From Amycolatopsis vancoresmycina (GTDB lineage Bacteria > Actinomycetota > Actinomycetes > Mycobacteriales > Pseudonocardiaceae), in the NCBI RefSeq assembly GCF_000716785.1, contig NZ_JNYY01000016.1:353273-417272 (forward strand): a stretch of 64,000 nt of DNA. Direction: 5' to 3'. Position 1 is the first letter of the stretch, and each line of letters begins with the position of its first letter. Positions 45,758 to 53,829 of the stretch are shown here, one piece after another. The position numbers and the translations under genes are program-made. The notes beneath the pieces were generated by a model, which saw only the letters and a program-made list of their open reading frames with translations, was not told where the DNA came from and ran no database searches.

Positions 45758-45799
45758 TTGACCTGGTGACAACAATGCGTAACCATTACTCTGAGTATT
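45758..45799 (+). promoter_or_regulatory. bldD promoter with a BldD-box-like palindrome
   Basis: TTGACC (45758-45763) and TAACCA (45780-45785) form a possible promoter. ATTACTCTGAGTATT at 45785-45799 matches the BldD consensus NTTACNCWGNGTAAN with one mismatch and sits at the start site, as expected for autorepression. Confidence 0.65.
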
Positions 45800-45865
45800 C
45801 GACTCAGCGAGTCCCCCGGCCCGGTCACCTCGACCGGGAGGGGGTGAAGAACGGAGAACGACCAG

Positions 45866-46354
45866 ATGGGCGATTACGCCAAGGCGCTCGGGGCCAAGCT
45901 CCGCGGGATCCGCCAGCAGCAGGGCCTGTCCCTGCACGGGGTCGAGCAGAAGTCCGGTGGGCGCTGGAAGGCCGTCGTCGTCGGCTCGTACGAGCGTGGC
46001 GACCGCGCCGTCACCGTGCAGAAGCTGGCCGAGCTGGCCGACTTCTACGGTGTGCCGGTGGTCGAGCTGCTGCCCGAGGGCCGGGTCCCCTCCGGTGCCG
46101 AGCCCGCCACCAAGATCGTGATCAACCTCGAGCGCCTGCAGCAGCTGCCCGCCGAAAAGGTGGGCCCGCTGGCCCGCTACGCGGCCACCATCCAGAGCCA
46201 GCGCGGCGACTACAACGGCAAGGTGCTCTCGATCCGCACCGAGGACCTGCGGTCCCTGGCGATCATCTACGACATGACCCCGGGCGAGCTGACCGAGCAG
46301 CTCATCGACTGGGGTGTGCTCCCGCCGGAGGCGCGTCCTTCCAAGGAGGACTGA
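45866..46354 (+). CDS. bldD: Developmental regulator BldD
   Basis: 162 residues. N-terminal XRE-type helix-turn-helix (8-62, with SYERGDRAVTVQKLAELADF) and the C-terminal domain carrying the cyclic-di-GMP signature R113-G-D115-X8-R124-T-E-D127. In streptomycetes a c-di-GMP tetramer drives BldD dimerisation and represses sporulation genes. Divergent from pyrR, convergent with nusB; a BldD-box-like site precedes it. Confidence 0.96.
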   Translation: MGDYAKALGAKLRGIRQQQGLSLHGVEQKSGGRWKAVVVGSYERGDRAVTVQKLAELADFYGVPVVELLPEGRVPSGAEPATKIVINLERLQQLPAEKVGPLARYAATIQSQRGDYNGKVLSIRTEDLRSLAIIYDMTPGELTEQLIDWGVLPPEARPSKED

Positions 46355-46376
46355 TCGCGGGTGCGCGAAACCGACG

Positions 46377-46415
46377 CAGTGAGCGTTCCCGGTGGGGCAC
46401 CGGAGACGCTCACTG
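46377..46415. terminator. Hairpin between bldD and nusB
   Basis: CAGTGAGCGT / ACGCTCACTG outer arms and CCGGTG / CACCGG inner arms around a short loop, 23 bases after bldD and before the converging nusB end. Confidence 0.75.
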
Positions 46416-46439
46416 ACTTCGTCGGGGGGCTCGCGACAC

Positions 46440-46895
46440 TCAGAGAACGGCGCGGAGGCGGTCGGCGATCGTGCCGATCCGGCCCAGCACGCCGTTGACG
46501 AACCGCGGCGAATCGTCCGTGGACAGTTCCTTCGCGAGGCCCACGGCCTCGTCGATCGCGACCGGGTCCGGCACGTCCTCGGCCCAGAGCAGCTCGTAGA
46601 CCCCGACCCGCAGCACCGCGAGGTCGACCTTCGGCATCCGCTCCAGGGTCCAGCCCTGCGCGTGCTCGGCCAGCAGCTCGTCGATCCGGGCCTTCCGGCC
46701 GGTGACGCCCTCGACCAGGCTGATCGTGTAGTCCGCGATCGGGTCGACGTCGGTCGCGCCGACCCGGTCGGCCAGCAGCGTCACCGCGTCGGTGTCGCGC
46801 TGCGCGGCCTCGTACAGCATTTCCACCGCGCGGCGGCGCGCCTGCCTGCGGCTGATCGCGCCGCCGCGGTTCGGGTGGGGTTTCGACGTCGGCAT
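46440..46895 (-). CDS. nusB: Transcription antitermination factor NusB
   Basis: 151 residues. SRRQARRRAVEMLYEAAQRD opening, VDLAVLRVGVYELLW and the C-terminal DSPRFVNGVLGRI are standard NusB blocks. It binds boxA RNA with S10 in rRNA antitermination. The ATG shares one base with the efp stop. Confidence 0.96.
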   Translation of the reverse strand: MPTSKPHPNRGGAISRRQARRRAVEMLYEAAQRDTDAVTLLADRVGATDVDPIADYTISLVEGVTGRKARIDELLAEHAQGWTLERMPKVDLAVLRVGVYELLWAEDVPDPVAIDEAVGLAKELSTDDSPRFVNGVLGRIGTIADRLRAVL

Positions 46896-47458
46896 CAGCT
46901 GGAGACGCGGCCCAGGTAACGGCCGTCGCGGGTGTCGACCTTGATCTTCTCGCCGGTGGACAGGAACAGCGGGACCTGGATCTCCGCGCCGGTCTCCAGC
47001 GTCGCCGGCTTGGTGCCGCCGGTGGAGCGGTCGCCCTGCAGGCCCGGGTCGGTGTGCTGGACCAGCAGCTCGACCGACGTCGGCAGCTCGACGTACAGCG
47101 GCTCGTTCTCGTGCACCGCGACCTGGACCTCGGTGTTCTCGAGCATGTAGTTGGCGTTGTCGCCGACGACCTCGGCCGGCACGGTGATCTGGTCGTAGGT
47201 GTCACCGTCCATGAACACGAAGTCCTGGCCCTCCTTGTAGAGGTAGGTCATGTTCCGGCGGTCCACCGTGGCCGTGTCGACCTTCGTGCCCGCGTTGAAC
47301 GTCTTGTCGACCACCTTGCCGGTGAGCACGTGCTTGAGCGTGGTGCGCACGAAGGCGCCACCCTTGCCCGGCTTGACGTGCTGGAACGCGGTGACGGTCC
47401 AGAGCTGGCCGTCCAGGTTGAGGACGAGCCCGTTCTTCAGGTCGTTGGTCGTGGCCAC
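46895..47458 (-). CDS. efp: Translation elongation factor P
   Basis: 187 residues, three beta-barrel domains: KNGLVLNLDGQLWTVTAFQH, the tip loop PGKGGAFVRT whose Lys fits the usual functional position, and the C-terminal signature with KIKVDTRDGRYLGRV. It rescues ribosomes stalled at polyproline. Downstream of pepQ, upstream of nusB. Confidence 0.97.
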   Translation of the reverse strand: MATTNDLKNGLVLNLDGQLWTVTAFQHVKPGKGGAFVRTTLKHVLTGKVVDKTFNAGTKVDTATVDRRNMTYLYKEGQDFVFMDGDTYDQITVPAEVVGDNANYMLENTEVQVAVHENEPLYVELPTSVELLVQHTDPGLQGDRSTGGTKPATLETGAEIQVPLFLSTGEKIKVDTRDGRYLGRVSS

Positions 47459-47504
47459 GAGCTTGCAGTCTCCTGTGTCGATCTTCCGGTGTTCGGGGCC
47501 GCCG

Positions 47505-48593
47505 TCAGACGACCACGAGGTTCTTGGTGCTCAGGGTGAGGAGTTCGGGCTCCCCAGCCCGCACGACGAGCGTGTCCTCGATGCGCACGCCACCGCGCCC
47601 CGCGAGGTACACGCCGGGCTCGACGGTGACCGCCATACCGGCGGCCAGTGTACCGACGCCCGTCGCGGCGAAGCTGGGCGCCTCGTGGATCTGCAGGCCG
47701 ACGCCGTGCCCGAGACCGTGCGCGAAGTGCTCGCCGTGGCCCGCGTCCTCGATCACGTCCCGCGCGGCGGCGTCCACATGGGACACATCGGCGCCCGGCA
47801 CGACCGCGTCGACGCCCGCCGCCTGGGCCGCGTGGACGAGGTCGTAGACCTCCCGCTGCCAGTCCGCGGGCTCGCCGAGGACGAACGTGCGGGTCATGTC
47901 GGAGTGGTAGCCGTCGACGGTGGCGCCGAAGTCCAGCTTCACGAAGTCACCGCGCTTGAGCTCGGCGTGCGTCGGCTGGTGGTGCGGGATGGCGGAGTGC
48001 GCGCCGGCGGCGATGATGGAGGCGAAACTGGGCGCGGACGAGCCGTGCTCCAGCATCCGGTTCTCCAGGTCACGGGCGATTTCCAGCTCGGTCCGCCCGG
48101 GCCGCAGCCCCCCGGCGGCGAGCAGGTCGTCCAGTGCCCGGTCGGCGGCGGCGCACGCCTGGCGCAGGGCCTCGATCTCGGCCTCGTCCTTGACCTCGCG
48201 CAGCTGCTCGACCAGGCCGGGGGTGCGTTCGAGGGGCACCTGCTGCTTCAGGGCTTCGTAGGTCTCGACGCTGACGTGCTGGCTTTCGAAGCCGACCCGC
48301 CCGTAGGTCTTGGTGTCTTTCGCGGCGCGGGCCACGAGCGCGGCGGCGCTGGCCCGGTCGACGACGGTGTCGAGGTCGGGCACCTCGGCGGCGGCCTGGG
48401 TGGTGTAGCGGCCGTCGGTGCAGAAGAGCGTCTTGGCGTCGCCGTCGGCGTGGAGCAGAACGGCGGCGTTCGAGCCGGTGAAGCCGGTGAGGTAGCGGAT
48501 GTTGAGCAGATCGGTGACCAGCAGCGCCTCGACACCGGCTCCGGTCAGGAGCCCGCGCAGCGCCGTACGACGTCGTCCATGAGTTTCAGGCAC
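47505..48593 (-). CDS. pepQ: Xaa-Pro peptidase (M24 family, PepQ type)
   Basis: 362 residues. N-terminal creatinase-like domain and C-terminal pita-bread metallopeptidase domain with metal ligands in KLDFGATVDGYHSDMTRTF, AHGLGHGVGLQIHE, TVEPGVYL and VRIEDTLVV. It removes N-terminal residues before proline. GTG at 48593 has a weak ribosome site. Upstream of efp, as in many Gram-positives. Confidence 0.93.
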   Translation of the reverse strand: MPETHGRRRTALRGLLTGAGVEALLVTDLLNIRYLTGFTGSNAAVLLHADGDAKTLFCTDGRYTTQAAAEVPDLDTVVDRASAAALVARAAKDTKTYGRVGFESQHVSVETYEALKQQVPLERTPGLVEQLREVKDEAEIEALRQACAAADRALDDLLAAGGLRPGRTELEIARDLENRMLEHGSSAPSFASIIAAGAHSAIPHHQPTHAELKRGDFVKLDFGATVDGYHSDMTRTFVLGEPADWQREVYDLVHAAQAAGVDAVVPGADVSHVDAAARDVIEDAGHGEHFAHGLGHGVGLQIHEAPSFAATGVGTLAAGMAVTVEPGVYLAGRGGVRIEDTLVVRAGEPELLTLSTKNLVVV

Positions 48594-48655
48594 GGGTTCA
48601 CCCTAGTTCCCCGGGGGCCGGGTGACTGGCCAGTAGGCCGCCTACACTCCGCAGG

Positions 48656-49075
48656 ATGAGCGCCTGGGTGATTCGCGGACTGGGGATGGCGGTGCTGCAC
48701 GGCGCGGCCATCACGTTGCTGGCCAAGTACGCGGTCTACCACCCGACGGACCAGACGCTGGTGGTCTCGCTGGCCTTGGCGGTCCTGGTCGGGGCGGCGG
48801 CGCTGTGGAGCGCGCTGGACGCGTGGCGCGGCCTCCCGGACCGCGGCCGGGTGTGGTTCATCGCGGCGCTGGTGGCGGGCCCGGTGGCGGGGATCCTGTA
48901 CGTGATCGGCCGGGCGGTGTTCGTGGACCAGACGGGCGTGTCGGAGCTGGGCGGAGCGCTGACGGGCGGAGCGGCGTTCTCGGCGTTGCTGGTCCTGATC
49001 CCGGCCGGGCTGGGGTTGTTCGTCGGCGGGCGGATCGGGCGGTCGCCCAAGTCCGGCGAGGAGCCGCGAGCCTAG
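48656..49075 (+). CDS. Four-helix membrane protein (B-4DMT family-like)
   Basis: 139 residues with four hydrophobic helices (about 6-26, 34-56, 66-88, 102-126) and a polar tail. A small membrane protein stands divergent to pepQ in mycobacteria too (Rv2536), described as a B-4DMT family transporter; the substrate is unknown. ATG at 48656, 62 bases from the divergent pepQ start. Confidence 0.75.
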   Translation: MSAWVIRGLGMAVLHGAAITLLAKYAVYHPTDQTLVVSLALAVLVGAAALWSALDAWRGLPDRGRVWFIAALVAGPVAGILYVIGRAVFVDQTGVSELGGALTGGAAFSALLVLIPAGLGLFVGGRIGRSPKSGEEPRA

Positions 49076-49103
49076 TTCGCGCCTTGGTTCTCTGCCGCGG
49101 CTG

Positions 49104-49149
49104 GTCGTGAGTGGTAAGGCGCGTTCTAACTCGCCTTACCACTCACGAG
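49104..49149. terminator. 46-base palindrome, copy 3
   Basis: Same family as 14691 and 30911: 22-base arms, CT loop, starting GTCGTGAGTGGTAAGGCGCG; two positions do not pair. It lies between converging genes, 28 bases after the membrane protein stop. Confidence 0.8.
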
Positions 49150-49158
49150 GCCGGGCGC

Positions 49159-50679
49159 TCAGCCGACCAGGGAGGCGCCCTTCGGGTAGGCGTCCCACTG
49201 GGCGCTGCTGACCGGGCGGGCCGTCGAGGCGTTGTTGCCCACGATGCCGCCGTCGGGGACCCGCCAGCGCTTCCGGTCGTCCAGCACGAACGCGAAGCCG
49301 CGGTCCGGCGCCTCCACCGCCTCCGCGCCCGGGCGCAGGCTGGCCGTCACCGGGAGCGTCGCCAGTGCCGCGGGTGCCTTCTCCAGGACTTCGCCGGCCA
49401 GGGCCACCGCCACCGTGCGCCGGTCCACCCGCACGCGCGCGCCCGCCCGGACCAGGTCCATCGTGCGCTCCGGCGAGGGGGCCGTCACGCCGTCGAACGT
49501 CGCGGCCACCCGGCCGGGGTTCGCGCAGGCCTGGCTGCCCAGCAGGTCCAGCCCGAAGTGCCGCAGGTCGCTCGGCGCGTTCGCGCCGCCGAGGGTGGTC
49601 GCGCGCACGACGTCGAACGGCACCCGGTCGCACGGGTCGGCCGACGACAGCGGCGCGTGCCCGTCCGCGCGGCGCACCAGCCCCGGCCCCTCCTGCCACG
49701 GCCCGGGGATCACCACCGGCTGGAACGGGTGCTCGGTGAAGTCCGCCGTCCAGAAGGTGAGCGTCGTGCCGCCGTCGGTCTCGTGCGCGACGACGAACGC
49801 GGCGAGCGCGCCCACCCACATCAGGTCGGCGCTGAAGCCGTCGACGATCGACCGCGCCCGCGGCCCGGACGTCGACGCGACCGGCACGAACCCGCCGACG
49901 TCCAGGGCCTGCACCCCGGAGCCGAACGCCGGGTCGCGCGAGCGGAGCAGGAACTGCCCGGCGCCGTTGGCGCCCGCGGCGCGGCCGGTGGTGTCGGTGA
50001 ACATCAGGTAGAACCAGCCGTCGAGGTAGACGACGGAGGGCTGCCCGGCCCCGTAGACGTTCGCGCGGTGCACGTCGTGCGACGGCCCGAGGATCGGCCG
50101 CCCGCCCGCGGCCCGCGTCCAGTGGACGCCGTCGGGGCTGGTGGCGAGCCCGATCGCGTTGCCGAGCGCGTGGTCCCCGGCGGCGCCGGTGTAGTACAGG
50201 TAGTACGTCGAGCCGACGCGCAGGACGGACGGGTCGCAGGTGTGCATGCCGTCGAACTGCCCGGGCGCACCCGAGAAGACGGCCGCGGGAATGCCGCCGC
50301 CGGGTCCGGCGAACGGGCCGTCCATCGACTGCGCCTGGGCGTAGAGGATGTCGTCGCCGGCGGGCCCGGCGCCGCCGTACTGGCTGCACCACCACATCCG
50401 GGTCTGCCCGCGGTCGAGCATGACGGAGGGACCGTAGTTGTAGACGGCATCCGCCCCACCGGCGGCGATCACGCCACCACTCTGCCGGGGGTCACCCGAA
50501 GCGAGCTTGACATCGGTGGGCCGCGGCGCGGCGGTCTTCCCGCCGGCGATGGCAGGCTGCTCCCCCGCCGCTTGGGGCTGGGCGTAACCCTGGGTGCAGC
50601 CCGCGAGCAGCAGCCCCGCCAGCACGCTGGCGAACAAGGCACGAGCGGGTCGCCGACCCCCACGACGAAACGGGCACAC
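49159..50679 (-). CDS. Lipoprotein with a glycosidase-like beta-propeller
   Basis: 506 residues: lipoprotein signal with lipobox LLAGC, low-complexity linker, then a domain of about 310 residues with propeller-like repeats (TCDPSVLRVGSTYYLYYTGA, IGLATSPDGVHW, GQPSVVYLDGWFYLMFTDTT), resembling GH43/GH62-type five-bladed enzymes, and a C-terminal 100-residue domain. It should be anchored outside the membrane and may act on a polysaccharide. Acidic catalytic residues cannot be assigned with confidence. Confidence 0.75.
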   Translation of the reverse strand: MCPFRRGGRRPARALFASVLAGLLLAGCTQGYAQPQAAGEQPAIAGGKTAAPRPTDVKLASGDPRQSGGVIAAGGADAVYNYGPSVMLDRGQTRMWWCSQYGGAGPAGDDILYAQAQSMDGPFAGPGGGIPAAVFSGAPGQFDGMHTCDPSVLRVGSTYYLYYTGAAGDHALGNAIGLATSPDGVHWTRAAGGRPILGPSHDVHRANVYGAGQPSVVYLDGWFYLMFTDTTGRAAGANGAGQFLLRSRDPAFGSGVQALDVGGFVPVASTSGPRARSIVDGFSADLMWVGALAAFVVAHETDGGTTLTFWTADFTEHPFQPVVIPGPWQEGPGLVRRADGHAPLSSADPCDRVPFDVVRATTLGGANAPSDLRHFGLDLLGSQACANPGRVAATFDGVTAPSPERTMDLVRAGARVRVDRRTVAVALAGEVLEKAPAALATLPVTASLRPGAEAVEAPDRGFAFVLDDRKRWRVPDGGIVGNNASTARPVSSAQWDAYPKGASLVG

Positions 50680-50780
50680 GGCACCGGAGTGTAGCGAGAG
50701 CCCACCCGTCCGGGCGGCGGCGCTCCCGCTCGGGTGTCATCCGATCCAGACAGCCCGGCTCGGGCAGCCACCCCGGCTCG

Positions 50781-50839
50781 AACGTCGCGAATGACTCATT
50801 CGGGACGTCCGAGGTCGCGAATGAGTCATTCGCGACGTT
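50781..50839. terminator. Large inverted repeat with 21-base arms
   Basis: Arms 50781-50801 and 50819-50839 are perfect complements around a 17-base centre; each arm itself contains the palindrome-like GAATGACTCATTC. It lies just past the end of the GNAT-VOC gene and 100 bases from the lipoprotein start, so it probably ends the aro operon transcript. Confidence 0.65.
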
Positions 50840-50853
50840 GCGGCGCGGCCGGC

Positions 50854-51759
50854 TCAAGGGGCGACGGGACCCTCCGCCGCGACCAGCTCGACCTCGAACC
50901 CGGACTCGTTCTCCAGGTAAGCCGCGTAGTGGGCGGCGCCGCCCGCGTGCGGGTACTTCTCCGCGAACAGCGGGCGCCAGCCGTGCCCTTGCGCCCGGGC
51001 TGCCAGGGCGTCGACCTGGGCTCGGGTGGCCACGTGCAGCGCCAGGTGGTTCAGGCCCGGCCGAGTGCGCTCGTGCTGCGCCGCGCTCAGGCCCGGCGAC
51101 TCCTCGACCACCACGTAGGTCGCGCCGAGCCGCCAGCTCACGCCCGCCGGCCAGCGCTGGAACTCGCGCCAGCCCAGCTCGCCGAGGAGCCAGCCCCAGC
51201 TGCGTTCCGCCTCGGCGAGGTCCGGCACCCACAGCTCGACGTGGTGCGGCCGCCCGTGCACCGCCGGCAGCGCCACCAGCACCCGGTGCAGGTCGCCGTA
51301 GTGGACGCCGCTGCCGACGTCCAGGAACCCCAGGCGGCCGGCCACCCGTCGGCTCGCCGCGTTCCGCTCGTGGACCAGTGCCCAGACCGCCGGGAGCCCG
51401 AGCGTGCCGAGCCCGTGGTCCAGCAGCGCGCGGGCGGCCTCGGTGGCCAGGCCCTGTCCCGCGTGCGCGCCCGCGACGTAGTAGCCCAGCTCGGGCACCT
51501 CGCCCGGCAGCTCCCACGACGGCCGCAGGTGCGCGACGCCGATCACCTCGCCGTCGCGCTCGATCACCCAGTGGCCCTGGCCCGCCGGGCCGCGGTAGGC
51601 GAGGCGGCGGTCCACCATCGCGCTCGCCGTGGCTGGGTCGGAGAAGTCCGCCGCGAAGTACCGGCTCATCTCCGGGTCGGCGAACACCTTCACCACGGCT
51701 TCGCGGTCCGCCTCGGTCAGTGGCCGCAGCGTCAGCCGCGGCGTCGCCAGCAGGGTCAT
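50854..51759 (-). CDS. GNAT acetyltransferase fused to a VOC (glyoxalase-fold) domain
   Basis: 301 residues. N-terminal GNAT domain (1-165) of the RimJ type with LRPLTEADREAVVKVF and the CoA loop AGAHAGQGLATEAARALL; C-terminal VOC domain (175-298) with HHVELWVPDLAEAERSWGWL, HLALHVAT and FEVELVA. ATGA overlap with aroQ makes it part of the aro operon. The fusion suggests a self-resistance or metabolite-modifying enzyme, but the substrate is unknown. Confidence 0.88.
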   Translation of the reverse strand: MTLLATPRLTLRPLTEADREAVVKVFADPEMSRYFAADFSDPATASAMVDRRLAYRGPAGQGHWVIERDGEVIGVAHLRPSWELPGEVPELGYYVAGAHAGQGLATEAARALLDHGLGTLGLPAVWALVHERNAASRRVAGRLGFLDVGSGVHYGDLHRVLVALPAVHGRPHHVELWVPDLAEAERSWGWLLGELGWREFQRWPAGVSWRLGATYVVVEESPGLSAAQHERTRPGLNHLALHVATRAQVDALAARAQGHGWRPLFAEKYPHAGGAAHYAAYLENESGFEVELVAAEGPVAP

Positions 51760-52187
51760 CCCGCGTGGGTGGCGAGCCAGCGCAGGGCGAGCGGGTAGCC
51801 GTCCACGCCGAGACCCGCGATCACCGCGGTCGCGATGTCCGAAAGCACGCTGTGGTGCCGGAACGCCTCCCGCTTGTGCACGTTCGAGATGTGCAGCTCG
51901 ATCAGCGGCGCGGTCAGCTGCGCCGCGGCGTCGCGGACCGCGATCGAGTAGTGCGTCCACGCGCCGGCGTTGAGGACCACCGGATTGCCGCCGTCGGCGG
52001 CCTCGTGCAGCCAGCCGACCAGCTCGCCCTCGAAGTCGGTCTGCCGGACCTCGACCTCGATCCCGAGCTCGTCGCCGGTCTTGACGCACAGCGCCGCGAG
52101 ATCGTCGTGGGTGGTCGAGCCGTAGACCGACGGCTCGCGCTTGCCGAGCCGGCCGAGGTTGGGGCCGTTGAACACGAACGTCTTCAC
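51756..52187 (-). CDS. aroQ: 3-dehydroquinate dehydratase, type II
   Basis: 143 residues. FNGPNLGRLGKREPSVYGST contains the catalytic Arg/Tyr loop, then VVLNAGAWTHYSIAVRDA and ELHISNVHKREAFRHHS. Converts dehydroquinate to dehydroshikimate. GTG overlaps the aroB stop (GTGA). Confidence 0.97.
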   Translation of the reverse strand: MKTFVFNGPNLGRLGKREPSVYGSTTHDDLAALCVKTGDELGIEVEVRQTDFEGELVGWLHEAADGGNPVVLNAGAWTHYSIAVRDAAAQLTAPLIELHISNVHKREAFRHHSVLSDIATAVIAGLGVDGYPLALRWLATHAG

Positions 52188-53296
52188 AGCAGGACGCTCC
52201 CGCCGCTGCGGGTCGGCGTCTCCGCCGCGATCGCCGAGTACGCGGCCGCCAGCAGCGCCGGGTCCGGGCCTTCGAGCCGGCCGGGCTTGCCGACGCCGTC
52301 GAGGACGACGAACCGCAGCGCCCCCGAGCGGGTCTTCTTGTCGCCCTTCATGGTCTCCAGCAGCTGCGGCAGCGCGTCGGCGTCGTAGGTCGTCGGGAGG
52401 CCGAGCAGCTTCAGCACGGACGCGTGGCGTTCGGCCGTGGCGTCGTCGAGCCGGCCGGCCAGCCGCGCCAGCTCGGCGGCGAACACCAGGCCGACGCTGA
52501 CCGCGGCGCCGTGGCGCCAGCGGTACCGCTCGCGGCGCTCGATGGCGTGGCCGAGCGTGTGCCCGTAGTTGAGGATCTCCCGCAGGTCGGACTCGCGCAG
52601 GTCGGCGGCCACCACGTCGGCCTTGACCTGGATCGACCGGCGCACCAGCTCGGCCAGGACGTCGCCGGCCGGGTCGAGCGCCGCGGCCGGCCCGGCCTCG
52701 ATCAGTTCGAGGATCCGCGGATCGGCGATGAAGCCGGTCTTGACGACCTCGGCCATCCCGGCGACGAGCTCGTTCGGCGGGAGCGTCTCCAGGGTGGCGA
52801 GGTCGACGAACACCGCGCTCGGCTCGTGGAACACCCCGACGAGGTTCTTGCCGGCCTCGGTGTTGATGCCGGTCTTGCCGCCGACCGAGGCGTCGACCAT
52901 GCCGAGCAGCGTGGTCGGCACGTTCACCAGCCGGACCCCGCGCATCCACGTGCCCGCGACGAACCCGGCGAGATCGGTGACCGCGCCGCCGCCGAGGCCG
53001 ACCACGACACCGCGGCGGTCCAGCCCGATCCGGCCGAGCACCTCCCAGCAGAAGCCCGCGACGGTCAGCGACTTGCCGTCCTCGGCGTCCGGGATTTCGA
53101 CGCGGTGGGCGTCGAGGCCCGCGGCGTTGAGCTCGTCGCGGATGGCCTCGGCCGTGGCGGTCAGCGTGGGCGGGTGGATCAGCGCGATCTTCGAGGCGTC
53201 GGCCAGGTGCTCGGTGAGGTCGCCGAGCAGGCCGCGCCCGACCACGACGTCGTAGGGCTGGGCGGTGGCGACCGGGATGCGCACCGGATCTGACAC
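52184..53296 (-). CDS. aroB: 3-dehydroquinate synthase
   Basis: 370 residues. NAD loop VVGLGGGAVTDLAGFVAGTW, VPTTLLGMVDASVGGKTGIN, and zinc ligands around NYGHTLGHAIE. Two GTG starts compete: 53308 overlaps the aroK stop, but AAGGAG then abuts it; 53296 has that site 11 bases upstream and is chosen. Second step of the shikimate pathway. Confidence 0.96.
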   Translation of the reverse strand: MSDPVRIPVATAQPYDVVVGRGLLGDLTEHLADASKIALIHPPTLTATAEAIRDELNAAGLDAHRVEIPDAEDGKSLTVAGFCWEVLGRIGLDRRGVVVGLGGGAVTDLAGFVAGTWMRGVRLVNVPTTLLGMVDASVGGKTGINTEAGKNLVGVFHEPSAVFVDLATLETLPPNELVAGMAEVVKTGFIADPRILELIEAGPAAALDPAGDVLAELVRRSIQVKADVVAADLRESDLREILNYGHTLGHAIERRERYRWRHGAAVSVGLVFAAELARLAGRLDDATAERHASVLKLLGLPTTYDADALPQLLETMKGDKKTRSGALRFVVLDGVGKPGRLEGPDPALLAAAYSAIAAETPTRSGGSVLL

Positions 53297-53304
53297 GGGG
53301 TGAC

Positions 53305-53829
53305 TCACTCCTTGGCTTCGGCGGGAGCGGCGAGCTCCGCCACGAGGTGCGCGACGATCTCGGTGGGCGACCGGTCGTCGGTGACGATCTCGACGGTGGC
53401 GACCTCGCGGTAGACGGGCACCCGCTCGTCGAGCAGTTTCTTGAAGGTGGCGCGGGGGTTCACCCCGGCCAGCAACGGCCGCGCGGAGGACAGCCCGGTG
53501 CGCTGCACCCCCGCCGCCAGGCCGACGTTGAGGAAAACCACGGTGTGCCGGGCGAGCCGCGCCCGGGTGCCCGGGGTGAGCGGGGCGCCGCCGCCGAGGG
53601 AGAGCACGCCGTCGTGCTCCGCCAGCGCGGTGGCGACCGCCGCTTCTTCCAGTGCGCGGAAGGCGGGTTCGCCGTCTTCGGCGAAGATGTCGGAGATGCT
53701 GCGCCCGGCCCACGCGACGATGTCGTCGTCACTGTCCCGGAACGCGACGCCGAGCGAAGCCGCCAGCAGCGGCCCGACCGTGCTCTTGCCCGAGCCGGGC
53801 GGGCCGACGATCACCGCGCGAGGACTCAC
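53305..53829 (-). CDS. aroK: Shikimate kinase
   Basis: 174 residues. P-loop VGPPGSGKSTVGPLLA, shikimate-binding FRDSDDDIVAWAGRSISDIF and the GGGAPLTP segment, and the lid SSARPLLAG. Phosphorylates shikimate. Overlaps aroC by 4 bases. Confidence 0.96.
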   Translation of the reverse strand: MSPRAVIVGPPGSGKSTVGPLLAASLGVAFRDSDDDIVAWAGRSISDIFAEDGEPAFRALEEAAVATALAEHDGVLSLGGGAPLTPGTRARLARHTVVFLNVGLAAGVQRTGLSSARPLLAGVNPRATFKKLLDERVPVYREVATVEIVTDDRSPTEIVAHLVAELAAPAEAKE

